From the IMG/VR virus record IMGVR_UViG_3300008113_000189, positions 1-33,517 of that record: a DNA stretch of 33,517 nucleotides; one strand, written 5' to 3'. Under the pieces are notes generated by a model. The model searched no databases, was not told the DNA's origin, and saw only the letters and a program-made list of their open reading frames with translations. Both the position numbers and the translations under genes were made by a program. Source of the stretch: a virus. This document shows, in pieces, positions 14,491 to 23,314 of the stretch. Each line of letters begins with the position of its first letter. Within the stretch, counting starts at the first letter, position 1.

Positions 14491-16005
14491 TCAGCGACCC
14501 CGCTTGCTGCGCTGAATCTCCGTCTTTTCGAGACGGCCCTCTCCTGACCCTGCGCCAGCATCCATGTCCTTGTAGGAACGATAGACACCACCACCTGCTT
14601 TGCGAGCAGTACGACCACCTGTGGCACCCGGCACCTTGTTCGGGTAGCCGACGCCATCGAACACATTTTTACCGTCTTCGCGGGGCTTTGGCAAGCGCTT
14701 CGCGATATCGGTCTTCTGCAGACGGCCTTCGCCCGAACCGGCACCAGCTTCCATGTCCTTATAGGACTTGGCGATTTTGGTCACGCGACCACCGGTCTTG
14801 CGAGCCATCATCGAGGGTGGCGGCATCGACGGACCACCGGGACCAGCGCCCGGAGGCATGCCCATCGGAGGAGCACCTGCGCCAGCGAGGCCCGGAGGCA
14901 TAGAGCCCGGAGCGGGAGCCGGGACCGGCATCACCGGAGGACGAGCCATCGGCGGCATACCGGGATTCGGCATACCCATCGGAGTCTCGGTGCTGTCTTT
15001 CTTGCCCGTATTGACCACGATGTTGATATTCGTCTTACCCTTGGCGCGGCCACCGTCTTTGCGAGCCATGCGCTTGGTGGTCGAACCACCTTCGCACTTC
15101 TCCAAAGCCGACTTCTTCACCATCTTCTTGATGAGGGCCTTGTCCATGGCTTCGTCGCCATGCTTAGCCGCACCACCCTTTTGCATTACTTGGGTGCCGT
15201 ACTCTTTGCGGATCTCATCGAAGGACTTGTCCTTGATTTTGCCACCCTTCTTGTACGGCGTGCCTTGAGCACCGGCAAACTTCATGCGGGTCGGAGACAC
15301 CATACCAAGACGGGCGTCAGGACGATCGGATACCATCGGGCCACCGTCCATCTTGCCGACGCGGCCACCCTTCTTATAACCCCGCTCCAGACGCTTCATC
15401 TGCCCAGCGTCGTAGAAGTCGCGCGGCTGCGCTTTGCGACCATCGTACATGAGTTCGGCGTCTTTCAGAGTCGATTCACCACGACCCTTCTCGATGCCTT
15501 GAATCATCTGCATGAGCTTCTGGCGATCGGAATTTGAGTAGAATGGGGTCTCGGTGCGACCACCGTCCTGACGCTTGGTGCGACCACCGTGCTTCTTCTC
15601 GTCCTTGTCGCCCTTCATCATATTGTAAGCCATAGCAGCTGGGCTCACGATGCTGAGAGCGTCGAGTGCGCCACCACCTTTTTTGGCTACGCCACCCTTC
15701 TTCATACCACCAACGTGCTTGACGCCTTCACGCTCTTCGTTAGCGTCCTTGACGTTGCGGTTCACCTTGGCGTTAGCATAGGCGCGAGGAGCCTTGTCAG
15801 CGCGGGCGGCATTAGCCTCGCCGGTCACTTTGCCGCCTGACTTAAAAGCCCGACGAGACACCGGACGCATGCCGGTCTTAACGTCGGCGTTAAGAGGCTC
15901 CGGTGGGGTCCATGTCGACGAATCGACTTTCTTCTGCGGGTCTGCAACAAGGCGTTCAGCCTTGCTTTTAAGCGCCTTGCGGGCGGATTTGGCCATTTCT
16001 GACAT
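14491..16005 (-). CDS. GGR/GGK-repeat basic protein (504 aa)
   Basis: I use ATG 16005 (MSEMAKSARKALKS) with AGGAG six bases upstream; a TTG one codon earlier is not needed. The protein is very basic and low in complexity. A motif [KR]-x-GG-[RKAV] occurs about a dozen times (for example FKSGGKV, KKGGVAKK, YKKGGRV, YKKGGKI, ARKDGGRA, ARKTGGRV). Residues about 337-400 are a Pro/Met/Gly tract. A duplicated unit SYKDM[ED]AGAGSGEGRL is at about 414-429 and 477-492. No enzyme domain is seen. It follows the portal-linked gene. It could be an internal, DNA-contacting virion protein (RGG-box-like composition) or a scaffold-interacting linker; this is inference. Confidence 0.75.
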   Translation of the reverse strand: MSEMAKSARKALKSKAERLVADPQKKVDSSTWTPPEPLNADVKTGMRPVSRRAFKSGGKVTGEANAARADKAPRAYANAKVNRNVKDANEEREGVKHVGGMKKGGVAKKGGGALDALSIVSPAAMAYNMMKGDKDEKKHGGRTKRQDGGRTETPFYSNSDRQKLMQMIQGIEKGRGESTLKDAELMYDGRKAQPRDFYDAGQMKRLERGYKKGGRVGKMDGGPMVSDRPDARLGMVSPTRMKFAGAQGTPYKKGGKIKDKSFDEIRKEYGTQVMQKGGAAKHGDEAMDKALIKKMVKKSALEKCEGGSTTKRMARKDGGRAKGKTNINIVVNTGKKDSTETPMGMPNPGMPPMARPPVMPVPAPAPGSMPPGLAGAGAPPMGMPPGAGPGGPSMPPPSMMARKTGGRVTKIAKSYKDMEAGAGSGEGRLQKTDIAKRLPKPREDGKNVFDGVGYPNKVPGATGGRTARKAGGGVYRSYKDMDAGAGSGEGRLEKTEIQRSKRGR

Positions 16006-16046
16006 CAAAATCTCCTAGGAGTGGTCCGGGCGTCCCCGGTGGCTGA

Positions 16047-18371
16047 TCAACCAGTTTTAGAGGATAACATGAGCGCTTTATTCACGATAGATTCAGAATG
16101 CGCACCGACTTTACCGCCACGCTTGAATCGCGGCAGACCCTTGGCGATCGCTTCGCGCATCTTGGGCGTGATTTCGACTTCGAAGAAGGTGATAGGCTTC
16201 GTGAGATTATAATATTTATCGTTGTTAGCTTCGATCTCGTACTCGATCTCGGCCAATTGGTATTCAAGCTCATTATATTTCTCGCTACCGAATTCTTCGA
16301 AGCTCATCTGATCTTCGACATCGCGTTTAGCGGTGTTTAGCTCCTCGCCTCTCTGAAGCGTGTTTTCAACTTCGAAGTCTTCGTTGATGTCTCGCTCTAC
16401 CTTGCGCTTGGTAATTTTAGCGTCGGGGTCGAGCTTTTTGACTTGCTTCTCAAGCTGCGATTTGATGGTGGTATCGTAGAACTTGGCGACACCTTCAGCG
16501 TCTTCGGAACCCGCCCAACGAGCGGCTTGCACGTCGCCAGCCGATACTTGAAGCTTACCGTATTCCGGGTTGTCTGCAGCTTCCTTGAGAACACGCTTCA
16601 ACGCCAGAGCGGCCCAATCCTTGGTGTCTTCAACGTAGCGTTCGCGGGGATGGGCAAGATTCTGATTGTCGACCACTCTTGCTCTATTGCGAGCAGTATC
16701 GAGTTCAGATTCGGCTTGAGCGTAGTTATTATAAGCGGCTTTGTAGTCAGGGTGATCAATATCGCCTTGAAGCCTACTATATGTGTTTTCAAGGTCGGCT
16801 TCGGCTAGACTGAACTTTTGTGCAGCCATTTCACGTTCAACTACCAACGCTTGCTTTTCGTCCTCAGTCAAACGCCACCCACGCTGACGGCCACCTTGCG
16901 CCCAATCAGACTGGATCTCTTCGACGCGCAGAATCTTGCTGTTAGACCTCGGATCCGAAAAGTCCTGCATACGAATGTGCGCTGCAGTATTCGTGTAATC
17001 GCGGAAGTGACCACTAACATAATTAGGGTTGGGACTGTTCGGATCGTAGACCTTGTTCGAATAGACTTCGGCATTATTAAGACTATCCAAAGCCTTATCG
17101 ACTACATTGTCGCCAAACGACGCGCGGGCTTCCGGCGTAGAGAACTTTTCAATCATATCCCAAACCTTAGCCGCAGCCTCAGCTTCGGAGTTGAACTGAC
17201 GTTCACCTAACAAAAGCCAATTCATATCTGGCAATCGAATACCATACTCCACTTTGGGCTGATACTCTTTTTCGGGTGTCCGCAACAACACTTCGCGGTA
17301 ATTCGTGCCACCCGGTGTCGATGCTTCCGGATAAGTATCTGGGCCATAAAAAGGCTTATTATACCCTTCAGCGAACGATTCGCCCCAAGAATACTTAGCG
17401 CCAGCTTCCGAACCACCCATATTCAGACGAAAAGCAGCACTTGATGCTTCTTCGGCGGTCGGATAAGACCCGACGACCTCTCCAGTCTTAAAATCGGTAA
17501 CGGTGAAGGATCTACCCTTGTCGCCGCCCAGAATGGTCTCAGTGATTTGTGGGAAATCGCCCTCATTGATCATCTTGGCGAATTCCGGGCCGGTCAGCTT
17601 ACCCCTTTCGAGGAACTCCGGAGTAGCGTTGCCCTTGGCGTCGGTGATTCCGGCGGCCATAAGCTCTTCGTTGCGGATGCCCGACTTGCCTTTGAGCCAG
17701 TTGAGAGCCTGTTGTGCGGGCATCGTCTGGGGCATCGCGGCAGCGGTATCGGCTGCATGGCTATATAGACCCAGCGGAGTGAGTTCACGAGTATATGCGA
17801 GGGCCTTCTCGACTGCCGGTGCGGTCTTTTCAGCGACTCCTGCAGCCTTGGCGGGCATCGTCGCCATCGCCAAAGTGCCGAATTTACCAGCAGCCGCCAT
17901 CGGATCGGCAAAAATGCTACCCAGAATACCCGCAGAAGTGGCTCCGATGCTCGGATCTTGGCTCAGAGTACCCTTCTGCTTGGCTCTCTCCTCAAGATAG
18001 GCACTTCCACCCGGCAGAGACATTTCTTCGTGGCTCGGAATGCGCCCTTTGAGTACCTCGCGAGCCCCTCCAAGGAGGCCGACGATATCCATCGGCGTTC
18101 CGTAGATACCCGACGCTGCAATTGCTGCGGCGTCTTGGACGCCTTGAGACGTCGGACGAACGGTTTCCCAGACATTCTGCATTTGCTCCGGGTAGCTCAT
18201 CGTCGATGGTTGAACCGGCGCGGCTTGCCCGAATTGCGCTGAATACGCGTCGAGGGGCTGAAGTGCCGGTTGCTGGGGCTCTTGCGGTTTCGGAGCCGGA
18301 ACGAACTCGCGTCCCTCCGATTCCGCAAGCATCTGGAGGGCGCTTTTGACGATTTCCGGATCCTGAGCCAT
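16047..18371 (-). CDS. Portal-linked large protein with EEIQSDWA domain (774 aa)
   Basis: ATG 18371 overlaps the portal stop (TGATG) and follows GAGGAG. Residues 1-60 are Pro/Gln-rich. Residues about 80-190 contain Ala/Gly-rich hydrophobic helices. From about 196, TPLGLYSHAADTAAAMPQ, LGG, GGTNYREVLL (354-363), VSGHFRD, LRVEEIQSDWA (481-491), KDWAALALKRVLKEAA (584-599), GDVQAARWAG and ITPKMREAIAKGLPRFKRGG (734-752) follow in the order I know from very large phage and prophage proteins that hold this domain beside LPD/PLxRFG modules. Here it is compact and stands alone. A coiled coil lies at about 505-560. Position suggests an internal or ejected virion protein; no catalytic activity can be assigned. 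Confidence 0.75.
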   Translation of the reverse strand: MAQDPEIVKSALQMLAESEGREFVPAPKPQEPQQPALQPLDAYSAQFGQAAPVQPSTMSYPEQMQNVWETVRPTSQGVQDAAAIAASGIYGTPMDIVGLLGGAREVLKGRIPSHEEMSLPGGSAYLEERAKQKGTLSQDPSIGATSAGILGSIFADPMAAAGKFGTLAMATMPAKAAGVAEKTAPAVEKALAYTRELTPLGLYSHAADTAAAMPQTMPAQQALNWLKGKSGIRNEELMAAGITDAKGNATPEFLERGKLTGPEFAKMINEGDFPQITETILGGDKGRSFTVTDFKTGEVVGSYPTAEEASSAAFRLNMGGSEAGAKYSWGESFAEGYNKPFYGPDTYPEASTPGGTNYREVLLRTPEKEYQPKVEYGIRLPDMNWLLLGERQFNSEAEAAAKVWDMIEKFSTPEARASFGDNVVDKALDSLNNAEVYSNKVYDPNSPNPNYVSGHFRDYTNTAAHIRMQDFSDPRSNSKILRVEEIQSDWAQGGRQRGWRLTEDEKQALVVEREMAAQKFSLAEADLENTYSRLQGDIDHPDYKAAYNNYAQAESELDTARNRARVVDNQNLAHPRERYVEDTKDWAALALKRVLKEAADNPEYGKLQVSAGDVQAARWAGSEDAEGVAKFYDTTIKSQLEKQVKKLDPDAKITKRKVERDINEDFEVENTLQRGEELNTAKRDVEDQMSFEEFGSEKYNELEYQLAEIEYEIEANNDKYYNLTKPITFFEVEITPKMREAIAKGLPRFKRGGKVGAHSESIVNKALMLSSKTG

Positions 18372-20674
18372 CAACCCGGCTCCTCAAGCTTCCGCACGAA
18401 ATCCGGGTTGATAAGTGGTGCGGCTACCGCCAGACCTTCTGGATTGGTAATCGTGTCTTGGATGATCTTCGCCATGGCCACGCGTTCGCGGCTCTCACGA
18501 TCCTGAGCACGATTGTCGGCGTCGAGCTTGACGTCTGCGGCCTTGACTTCGAGTTCCTTGGACTTAAGATCCATTTCCTGCATCTTAAGCTGCGAGTCCA
18601 TCTGAGCTTTGGCCAAACCCTCCGGGTCGCCACCTTCGGGCTGGGCCATCTTCTGGATCTTGGCTTGCGCTTCGGCGACCTTCACATCGGCCAGCTTGGA
18701 CTTGGTGTCGGCGTCCTGCTTCTTGATCTGAATGGTGGCCATCTTCTCTTGCAGTTCCGGCGGTGGCTTGCCCTGCGCTTCCGGCGGTGCCATGAACTGC
18801 TGCGGATTGCTCCAACCGATAGCTTGGATCGCGGCGATATCGATCGCAATAGGATCGTACATGCCGGGGTTCTGCGCTTGCAGCTGCTTGAGCGCGATGA
18901 CTTTCATGAGGCGCTGCATCTGGCTAGCGGTATTCGGATCCGCTTGCGGCACGAGGTCGTAGTCCTCCACCGCTTGCATGAACGTCTTCTCGTCCCACGG
19001 ATAGGCGGGGCGACGATTGCGCTGCCAGAACGAATCGGGGTGCTCTTTGAAGCAATCGAGCAGCATATCGAGTTCTTCGGACTGCGCCGAGTGCAGACGC
19101 TTGTGGACCGAATTGAGAAGCTTCTGGGCTTGCTCGATCATGGCGAGCGTCGTGCCGACCGGCGCATCAGCGCGGCCTTCGGCCACCTGCATCTCCGCCG
19201 TGCCGCCGACCCTCTGGCCGGTCTCGACCATGTTGTTGACGAGGTTCATCAACGCGCCCGACGGCTCTTTGTAGGGCAGCGGCATGATGGCTTGGCTGAT
19301 AGGCATACCGCCGGTCTTGACCAGCGCTCCACCGCCCGGAGGAACACGGAAGATGTTCGTATTCTGCCGCGCACCCGTGTCGGCCATGAGGAAGCCGGGG
19401 AAGTTATTATACATACCGGCGTCGAGAAGCTCGCGCCATGCGGCAGTGACAGCGTTCGTCGTGTTGCCGAGGATGTGCAAGAGCCCGATGTCATAGAAGC
19501 CCATGCCGGGGACGAACGTGTACTTCACGAATGCCTTGCGGGGTTCGGGCAGATCCTTCTGGTCCTCGTCGTAGTTACGAACGATCGACAGAATGCGCTT
19601 GGACGAGACGTCGAGTGTCACGCGATACGGAATTTCGAGGCCGGTCAGCTTGCCCTTGTGCTTATGCTCGAAGCCCGCAATGTCGAGTTCGCAGTAGCAC
19701 TCGTAGATCTCGCGGTCGCGATCATCCGGGTTGTACGAATCGGGCGAGATGCCTTGCTGGCTGAGCTGCTCGCGCTGCACGGAATCGAGCTGCGGCGCTG
19801 CCGGTGTGGACAGGTCGATATCGGCGTAGACGCCAAGGATCTGCATGCGCTTCACGGTCGAAGGCTTCATGTAGATCCGGTGGGTGATGCGCTTGGCGTT
19901 GCTGAGATCCGTCGCCGAATTGTTGACGATCAGATCATCCGCGTCGACCGATTCAGATACCGGGCGGTTGCGCAGCGGGCAGAAGTACACTTTCTTGAAG
20001 CTCGTGCCACCGAAGCCCAGCATGAAGAGCATGCGATCGGTGTCGGGGTAATATTCCTTGGCGGTGGCCGTGAGGTAGTGATTCATGTCGACTTCGAGAG
20101 CGTCGGCCAGACGGTCATCGAGCGTCGTCGAATTATTGTTGTCGTTGCGTACCTTGGTCGGGCCGTCGGCGGGCAACAGTTCGCCACGAGCGTTGGCTTG
20201 GAACCGCAACACTGCTTCAAGCAAGAGCGGGTGCCGGACCTTCGACATACCTTCTACCGGCGCACCATCGGATGCACCGGCAAGGCCCGGAATTTCGATC
20301 TTGAGGCCAAGCAGCTTGATGCCCTGAGCGCGATCCTCGATCCACTCCTTGCGGGAGTCGATGTCGTCTTGGATGCCGCGCATCAGATCCATGGCGATGC
20401 GGTTAAGTTCCAGCTGATCGATGTCGTCGACCAAATTGCGGAACCAATTGCTGCGATCCTTCTCGCTCCGCTCGGCCTCTTGCACCGGCTTGCCGTCGAG
20501 CGAAATCGTGATCGAACCGTCCGGGTGCTCAATGCTCAGAATGTTGCCGTTATCGTCGACGTCGGGCTTGTCTTGGCCTTCGTCGAATTCGATAGACACG
20601 TCTTCCAGATCAGGCTTAGGAGCCTCGTCCTCGACTAACCGCAAATTGGGAACTAGTCCGGGCGTCAAAGCCAT
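18371..20674 (-). CDS. Portal protein (767 aa)
   Basis: I use ATG 20674 (MALTPGLVPNLRLVEDEAPK), which has AAGGA upstream and lies just past the stop of the 88-aa gene; an open frame continues to 20779 but without support. An acidic N-terminus is followed by DDIDSRKEWIEDRAQGIKLL, KVRHPLLLEAVLRFQANARG and ELLPADGP. Next come YYPDTDRMLFMLGFGGTSFK, CPLRNRPVSESVDADDLIVN, then FVPGMGFYDIGLLHILGNTT and TLAMIEQAQKLLNSVHKRLH. The C-terminal 130 residues are a charged coiled coil. These features match large podovirus portal proteins, which form the dodecameric DNA gate at the head vertex. It is next to the terminase genes, as usual. Confidence 0.88.
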   Translation of the reverse strand: MALTPGLVPNLRLVEDEAPKPDLEDVSIEFDEGQDKPDVDDNGNILSIEHPDGSITISLDGKPVQEAERSEKDRSNWFRNLVDDIDQLELNRIAMDLMRGIQDDIDSRKEWIEDRAQGIKLLGLKIEIPGLAGASDGAPVEGMSKVRHPLLLEAVLRFQANARGELLPADGPTKVRNDNNNSTTLDDRLADALEVDMNHYLTATAKEYYPDTDRMLFMLGFGGTSFKKVYFCPLRNRPVSESVDADDLIVNNSATDLSNAKRITHRIYMKPSTVKRMQILGVYADIDLSTPAAPQLDSVQREQLSQQGISPDSYNPDDRDREIYECYCELDIAGFEHKHKGKLTGLEIPYRVTLDVSSKRILSIVRNYDEDQKDLPEPRKAFVKYTFVPGMGFYDIGLLHILGNTTNAVTAAWRELLDAGMYNNFPGFLMADTGARQNTNIFRVPPGGGALVKTGGMPISQAIMPLPYKEPSGALMNLVNNMVETGQRVGGTAEMQVAEGRADAPVGTTLAMIEQAQKLLNSVHKRLHSAQSEELDMLLDCFKEHPDSFWQRNRRPAYPWDEKTFMQAVEDYDLVPQADPNTASQMQRLMKVIALKQLQAQNPGMYDPIAIDIAAIQAIGWSNPQQFMAPPEAQGKPPPELQEKMATIQIKKQDADTKSKLADVKVAEAQAKIQKMAQPEGGDPEGLAKAQMDSQLKMQEMDLKSKELEVKAADVKLDADNRAQDRESRERVAMAKIIQDTITNPEGLAVAAPLINPDFVRKLEEPG

Positions 20675-20675
20675 A

Positions 20676-20942
20676 TTAGCTGTCCTTAGGTTGCGATTCG
20701 ATCTCGGCAACGAAACGGTCGATGCCCTGCCTCGCTGCGACGTCTTCGCTCTTAGCCTGAATCTGATAAATACGGGCAAAGTCGTGAGGCGGCTTGCCCC
20801 ACACTTCTACTTGGAATAACCCTAAGCCATTCTGAGTGGCGGGTCGAACCTCGTCGACCACAGCTTGGGCCAGAACCACGAGACTGCCCTTCGGAAATAT
20901 TGCGCGCTCGGTGATTGTAATGCAACACCGCCCGGAAGTCAA
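20676..20942 (-). CDS. Small protein between terminase and portal (88 aa), start uncertain
   Basis: The frame contains CCITITERAIFPKGSLVVLA, VDEVRPATQNGLGLFQVEVW, GKPPHDFARIYQIQAKSEDV and ends ESQPKDS. The pattern recurs in phages between the terminase and portal genes. There is no ATG in the frame: TTG at 20942 directly abuts the terminase stop, while GTG at 20879 follows AAGGG. A strong promoter-like sequence (20914-20942) overlaps the first codons of the longer form. The longer form is more likely if CCITITE is conserved in relatives. The function is unknown; a short beta-rich fold is suggested by the alternating hydrophobic residues. Confidence 0.65.
   Translation of the reverse strand: MTSGRCCITITERAIFPKGSLVVLAQAVVDEVRPATQNGLGLFQVEVWGKPPHDFARIYQIQAKSEDVAARQGIDRFVAEIESQPKDS
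20914..20942 (-). promoter_or_regulatory. Candidate promoter before portal genes
   Basis: On the minus strand TTGACT (20942-20937), 17 nt, then TACAAT (20919-20914) match the sigma70 boxes at five of six positions each. The first box begins at the TTG codon proposed as start of the 88-aa gene. It would drive the portal and following genes separately from the terminase. Confidence 0.55.
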
Positions 20943-22598
20943 TCAGATCGGATACAAAGGCGGCAGCGAACCACCGATCTTGCGCATGTCCTGCTCGGTC
21001 TCGTATTGGACCTCTTGACTGCGCTGCAGCAGCCCCGTGGTGCGGAGATACCGCATGGCTTGGCTGACGGTGTCGACCAAGTCGTCATGCTTGCCCTTAG
21101 GGAAGACTGTGCACTGGTCGATGACCATGTCGGCCCAGCCACGATCCGGCGCGAATATCAGGCCCTCGCTGAAGAGATGCTGCACCGAATAGAGCCGCGC
21201 CAGCTTGTCTTGGTTGCCGGTGTCCATGAGCTGCACCGCAAAATCGGCGTTCGAATAGATTCGCCGGATCTCCTGCGACACGCTTATACCGGCGGCCTTG
21301 TTTTCGATCAGCAGCTTGTCGATCTTGAATTGCTTGGCCGACCGGAGCACCCGCTCAATCAATTCGTGCAGTTCGTAGCGCCCCTGCCAAGCGTGGAGCA
21401 TGATCGCCTTGGGATGCTGCACCACATACGATCGCTCGATATGGTAGACGTTGCCATCGGCGCTCTGCATCTTGGTGGCTTGGGCTGTCACGTCCTGCGA
21501 GAAGATGCCCCAGATCGTCAAGGCGGACGGGTCGTTCTCCTGCTTGGCGGTGTAGGCGGTATCTAACGATGCGATCACATAGTCGAGTGGCGGGAATGCC
21601 TCGTGCTCCCATAGCTGCCACCATTCGCGCTTGATGACGCCACCACCGCGAGGCTGCGGCTCTTGCTGGAACTGACCGGCAGTGGCGTACGGTCCCATCA
21701 CCGCCTCGTCGCGGTCGACGACCTCCTTCGGGAATCGTGCCGGGAATAAGAGTTCGCCCTCCTCTTGGCGCGGGTCTTCATAACCAAGCTTGGTCGGCAT
21801 GGCCCGCATCGGGTCGTAGCGCATAGGCAGCATGATATGGTCGTAGCCAAGCTGCTTGTCCAAGATGACGCCCGACACATCCTCCTCGTGGAGGCGCTGC
21901 ATGATGACGATGATGGCCGACTTGATCGGATCGTTGAGGCGGGTCGGAATGGCTTCGAGGAAAGTGTCGATTTCCGATTGGCGCTGAGTATCGGACATCG
22001 CCGAATCCACCGAGTGCGGATCGTCGATGATCACCCGGTCGCCACGAAGGCCGGTGAGCGAAGTGATGGCGGTAGCGATACGGAAGCCGGACGCGTTGTT
22101 CGTGAAGTTCATCTTCTCGTTCTGGTCACGAGACAGCGACACCCGATCGCCCCACCGCTTCTGGTACCAGTCGGAGGTCACGAGCTGCCGCATACGCCGC
22201 GAATCGCGAGCAGACAGGTTCTCGACCTTGTGCGCCGCACAAATGTAGCGCAGGTGCGGCATGTTGCGTGGCCCCCATTCCCAAGCGGGCCAGAACACGT
22301 TGGTGAGCAGCGACTTCATCGTGCCCGGTGGAATGTTGATGAGCAGACGATTGTAATACTCGTCGTCGATCACGGTCTCGTCGGTGATGGCTTCGAGGTG
22401 CTTGGCGATGAAATCGACATGCCACCCGTGGACGTAAGGCTGACCGGGCTCGATGACATGCCACGCTTGCCGGACGAATTCGACGAGCGATTCCTCTGCG
22501 TCTGCCTTGTCGATTTCGAACACAGCCTCGTTGATATCGATCTTCTCGATGTCCTCGTCGCTGAAGACTCCGATTTTGCGCAGAAGAGCGGCGCTCAT
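20943..22598 (-). CDS. terL: Terminase large subunit (551 aa)
   Basis: The ATPase/nuclease motor that packages DNA into the head. The ATPase domain shows LLINIPPGTMKS (residues 85-96, Walker A region), RVIIDDPH (188-195, Walker B) and SAIIVIMQRLHEEDVSG (227-243, coupling motif). The RNase H-like nuclease begins at ASLDTAYTAKQENDPSALTI (343-362, with D346), continues with DKLLIENKAAG, and has its last acidic site in FPKGKHDDLVDTVSQAMRYL. Length is typical. The start overlaps the small subunit stop by four bases (ATGA). The nuclease and ATPase motifs look intact. The Walker A form (PPGTMKS) is the one usual for this group. Confidence 0.95.
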   Translation of the reverse strand: MSAALLRKIGVFSDEDIEKIDINEAVFEIDKADAEESLVEFVRQAWHVIEPGQPYVHGWHVDFIAKHLEAITDETVIDDEYYNRLLINIPPGTMKSLLTNVFWPAWEWGPRNMPHLRYICAAHKVENLSARDSRRMRQLVTSDWYQKRWGDRVSLSRDQNEKMNFTNNASGFRIATAITSLTGLRGDRVIIDDPHSVDSAMSDTQRQSEIDTFLEAIPTRLNDPIKSAIIVIMQRLHEEDVSGVILDKQLGYDHIMLPMRYDPMRAMPTKLGYEDPRQEEGELLFPARFPKEVVDRDEAVMGPYATAGQFQQEPQPRGGGVIKREWWQLWEHEAFPPLDYVIASLDTAYTAKQENDPSALTIWGIFSQDVTAQATKMQSADGNVYHIERSYVVQHPKAIMLHAWQGRYELHELIERVLRSAKQFKIDKLLIENKAAGISVSQEIRRIYSNADFAVQLMDTGNQDKLARLYSVQHLFSEGLIFAPDRGWADMVIDQCTVFPKGKHDDLVDTVSQAMRYLRTTGLLQRSQEVQYETEQDMRKIGGSLPPLYPI

Positions 22599-23233
22599 TC
22601 CTGCTCCTCGTATTCGATCACCCGCACGGAATTACGCTCGGCTTCGCGTTCAGCCTTCCGCTCAGCGATAGCCAGAAGCATCGCCTTGAGCATATTCCGC
22701 TCCTCTTTGTCGAGAAGCGACACTTCGACCATCGATTTCGTCTCGATAGCGCCGCCATTCGGCCCCGACACCTCGATCTTCTCGCGGAACATGCCGAGAT
22801 GCTTGCCGATATCGAGAAGCGCTCCCCGCTTGTCGTGCAGCTTGACCTTGACGCGCTGCTTCCCATCAGGAGCAGTATCTATCTGCATCTCGGCAATCGC
22901 CGCCATTTGGTCTTTGCTGAGCTTCGACACGTCGACATTGGTGCGACCGGTATCGTCGATGGTCAGAAAATCGGAATAGTTCGCAAAGCCAATTTTGGCT
23001 AGCTCTTCCAATACACGCTGAGCAGTGATAGTGGTGCGAGTAGCAAACTGAGACTTGATCTCGGCGATTCGCTCCCGCACTTCGGGACGAGCGTGAAGCT
23101 TGTTCGCTTTGCCGTAAAGCGTTGTGGCGTTGCGTTCGCCCGGATAAAGCGCAGCATATGTCTCAGACACCCCGTCGCCTCTCGCAATAGCAAGCGCGAA
23201 CGCCTCGTGACGTGCGTTACTAAGAATAGGCAT
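22595..23233 (-). CDS. terS: Terminase small subunit (212 aa)
   Basis: The N-terminal half has the helix-turn-helix pattern of phage small terminases (Terminase_2-like): NARHEAFALAIARGDGVSET, YAALYPGERNATTLYGKANK and LHARPEVRERIAEIKSQFA. It is followed by ITAQRVLEELAKIGFANYSD, IDDTGRTNVDVSKLSKDQMA, EMQIDTAPDG and KLHDKRGALLDIGKHLGMF. The C-terminus is a charged helix (KEERNMLKAMLLAIAERKAE) that probably contacts the large subunit. It recognises phage DNA for packaging. It is the first gene of the left arm, 80 bases after a candidate promoter, with AGAGGG upstream of the start. Confidence 0.9.
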   Translation of the reverse strand: MPILSNARHEAFALAIARGDGVSETYAALYPGERNATTLYGKANKLHARPEVRERIAEIKSQFATRTTITAQRVLEELAKIGFANYSDFLTIDDTGRTNVDVSKLSKDQMAAIAEMQIDTAPDGKQRVKVKLHDKRGALLDIGKHLGMFREKIEVSGPNGGAIETKSMVEVSLLDKEERNMLKAMLLAIAERKAEREAERNSVRVIEYEEQE

Positions 23234-23314
23234 TTATTAATTCCCTCTCTAGTCTAGAATACCACAGCCATTCTCTTTCAGACAAGACTTGCGTTTCTTG
23301 CATACTTGATTTGC

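Noticed and set aside
16006-16008. TTG start one codon ahead of ATG for the 504-aa gene (and the same for the 774-aa gene at 18374)
   Set aside because: The ATG in each case has ribosome-site spacing as good or better, and ATG is preferred.
18458-20638. A 726-codon open frame on the plus strand opposite the portal gene
   Set aside because: It has low-complexity, Leu/His/Arg/Val-rich composition typical of the antisense of a GC-biased coding region, no start site, and no domain. The portal frame on the other strand explains the sequence.
20675-20779. 35-residue N-terminal extension of the portal protein
   Set aside because: It lies inside the 88-aa gene, is Arg/Ser-rich without pattern, and the ATG at 20674 has a ribosome site and normal position.
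21765-22979. A 404-codon plus-strand frame opposite the terminase genes
   Set aside because: Antisense shadow of the two terminase genes; Arg/His/Val-rich, no recognisable domain and no ribosome site.
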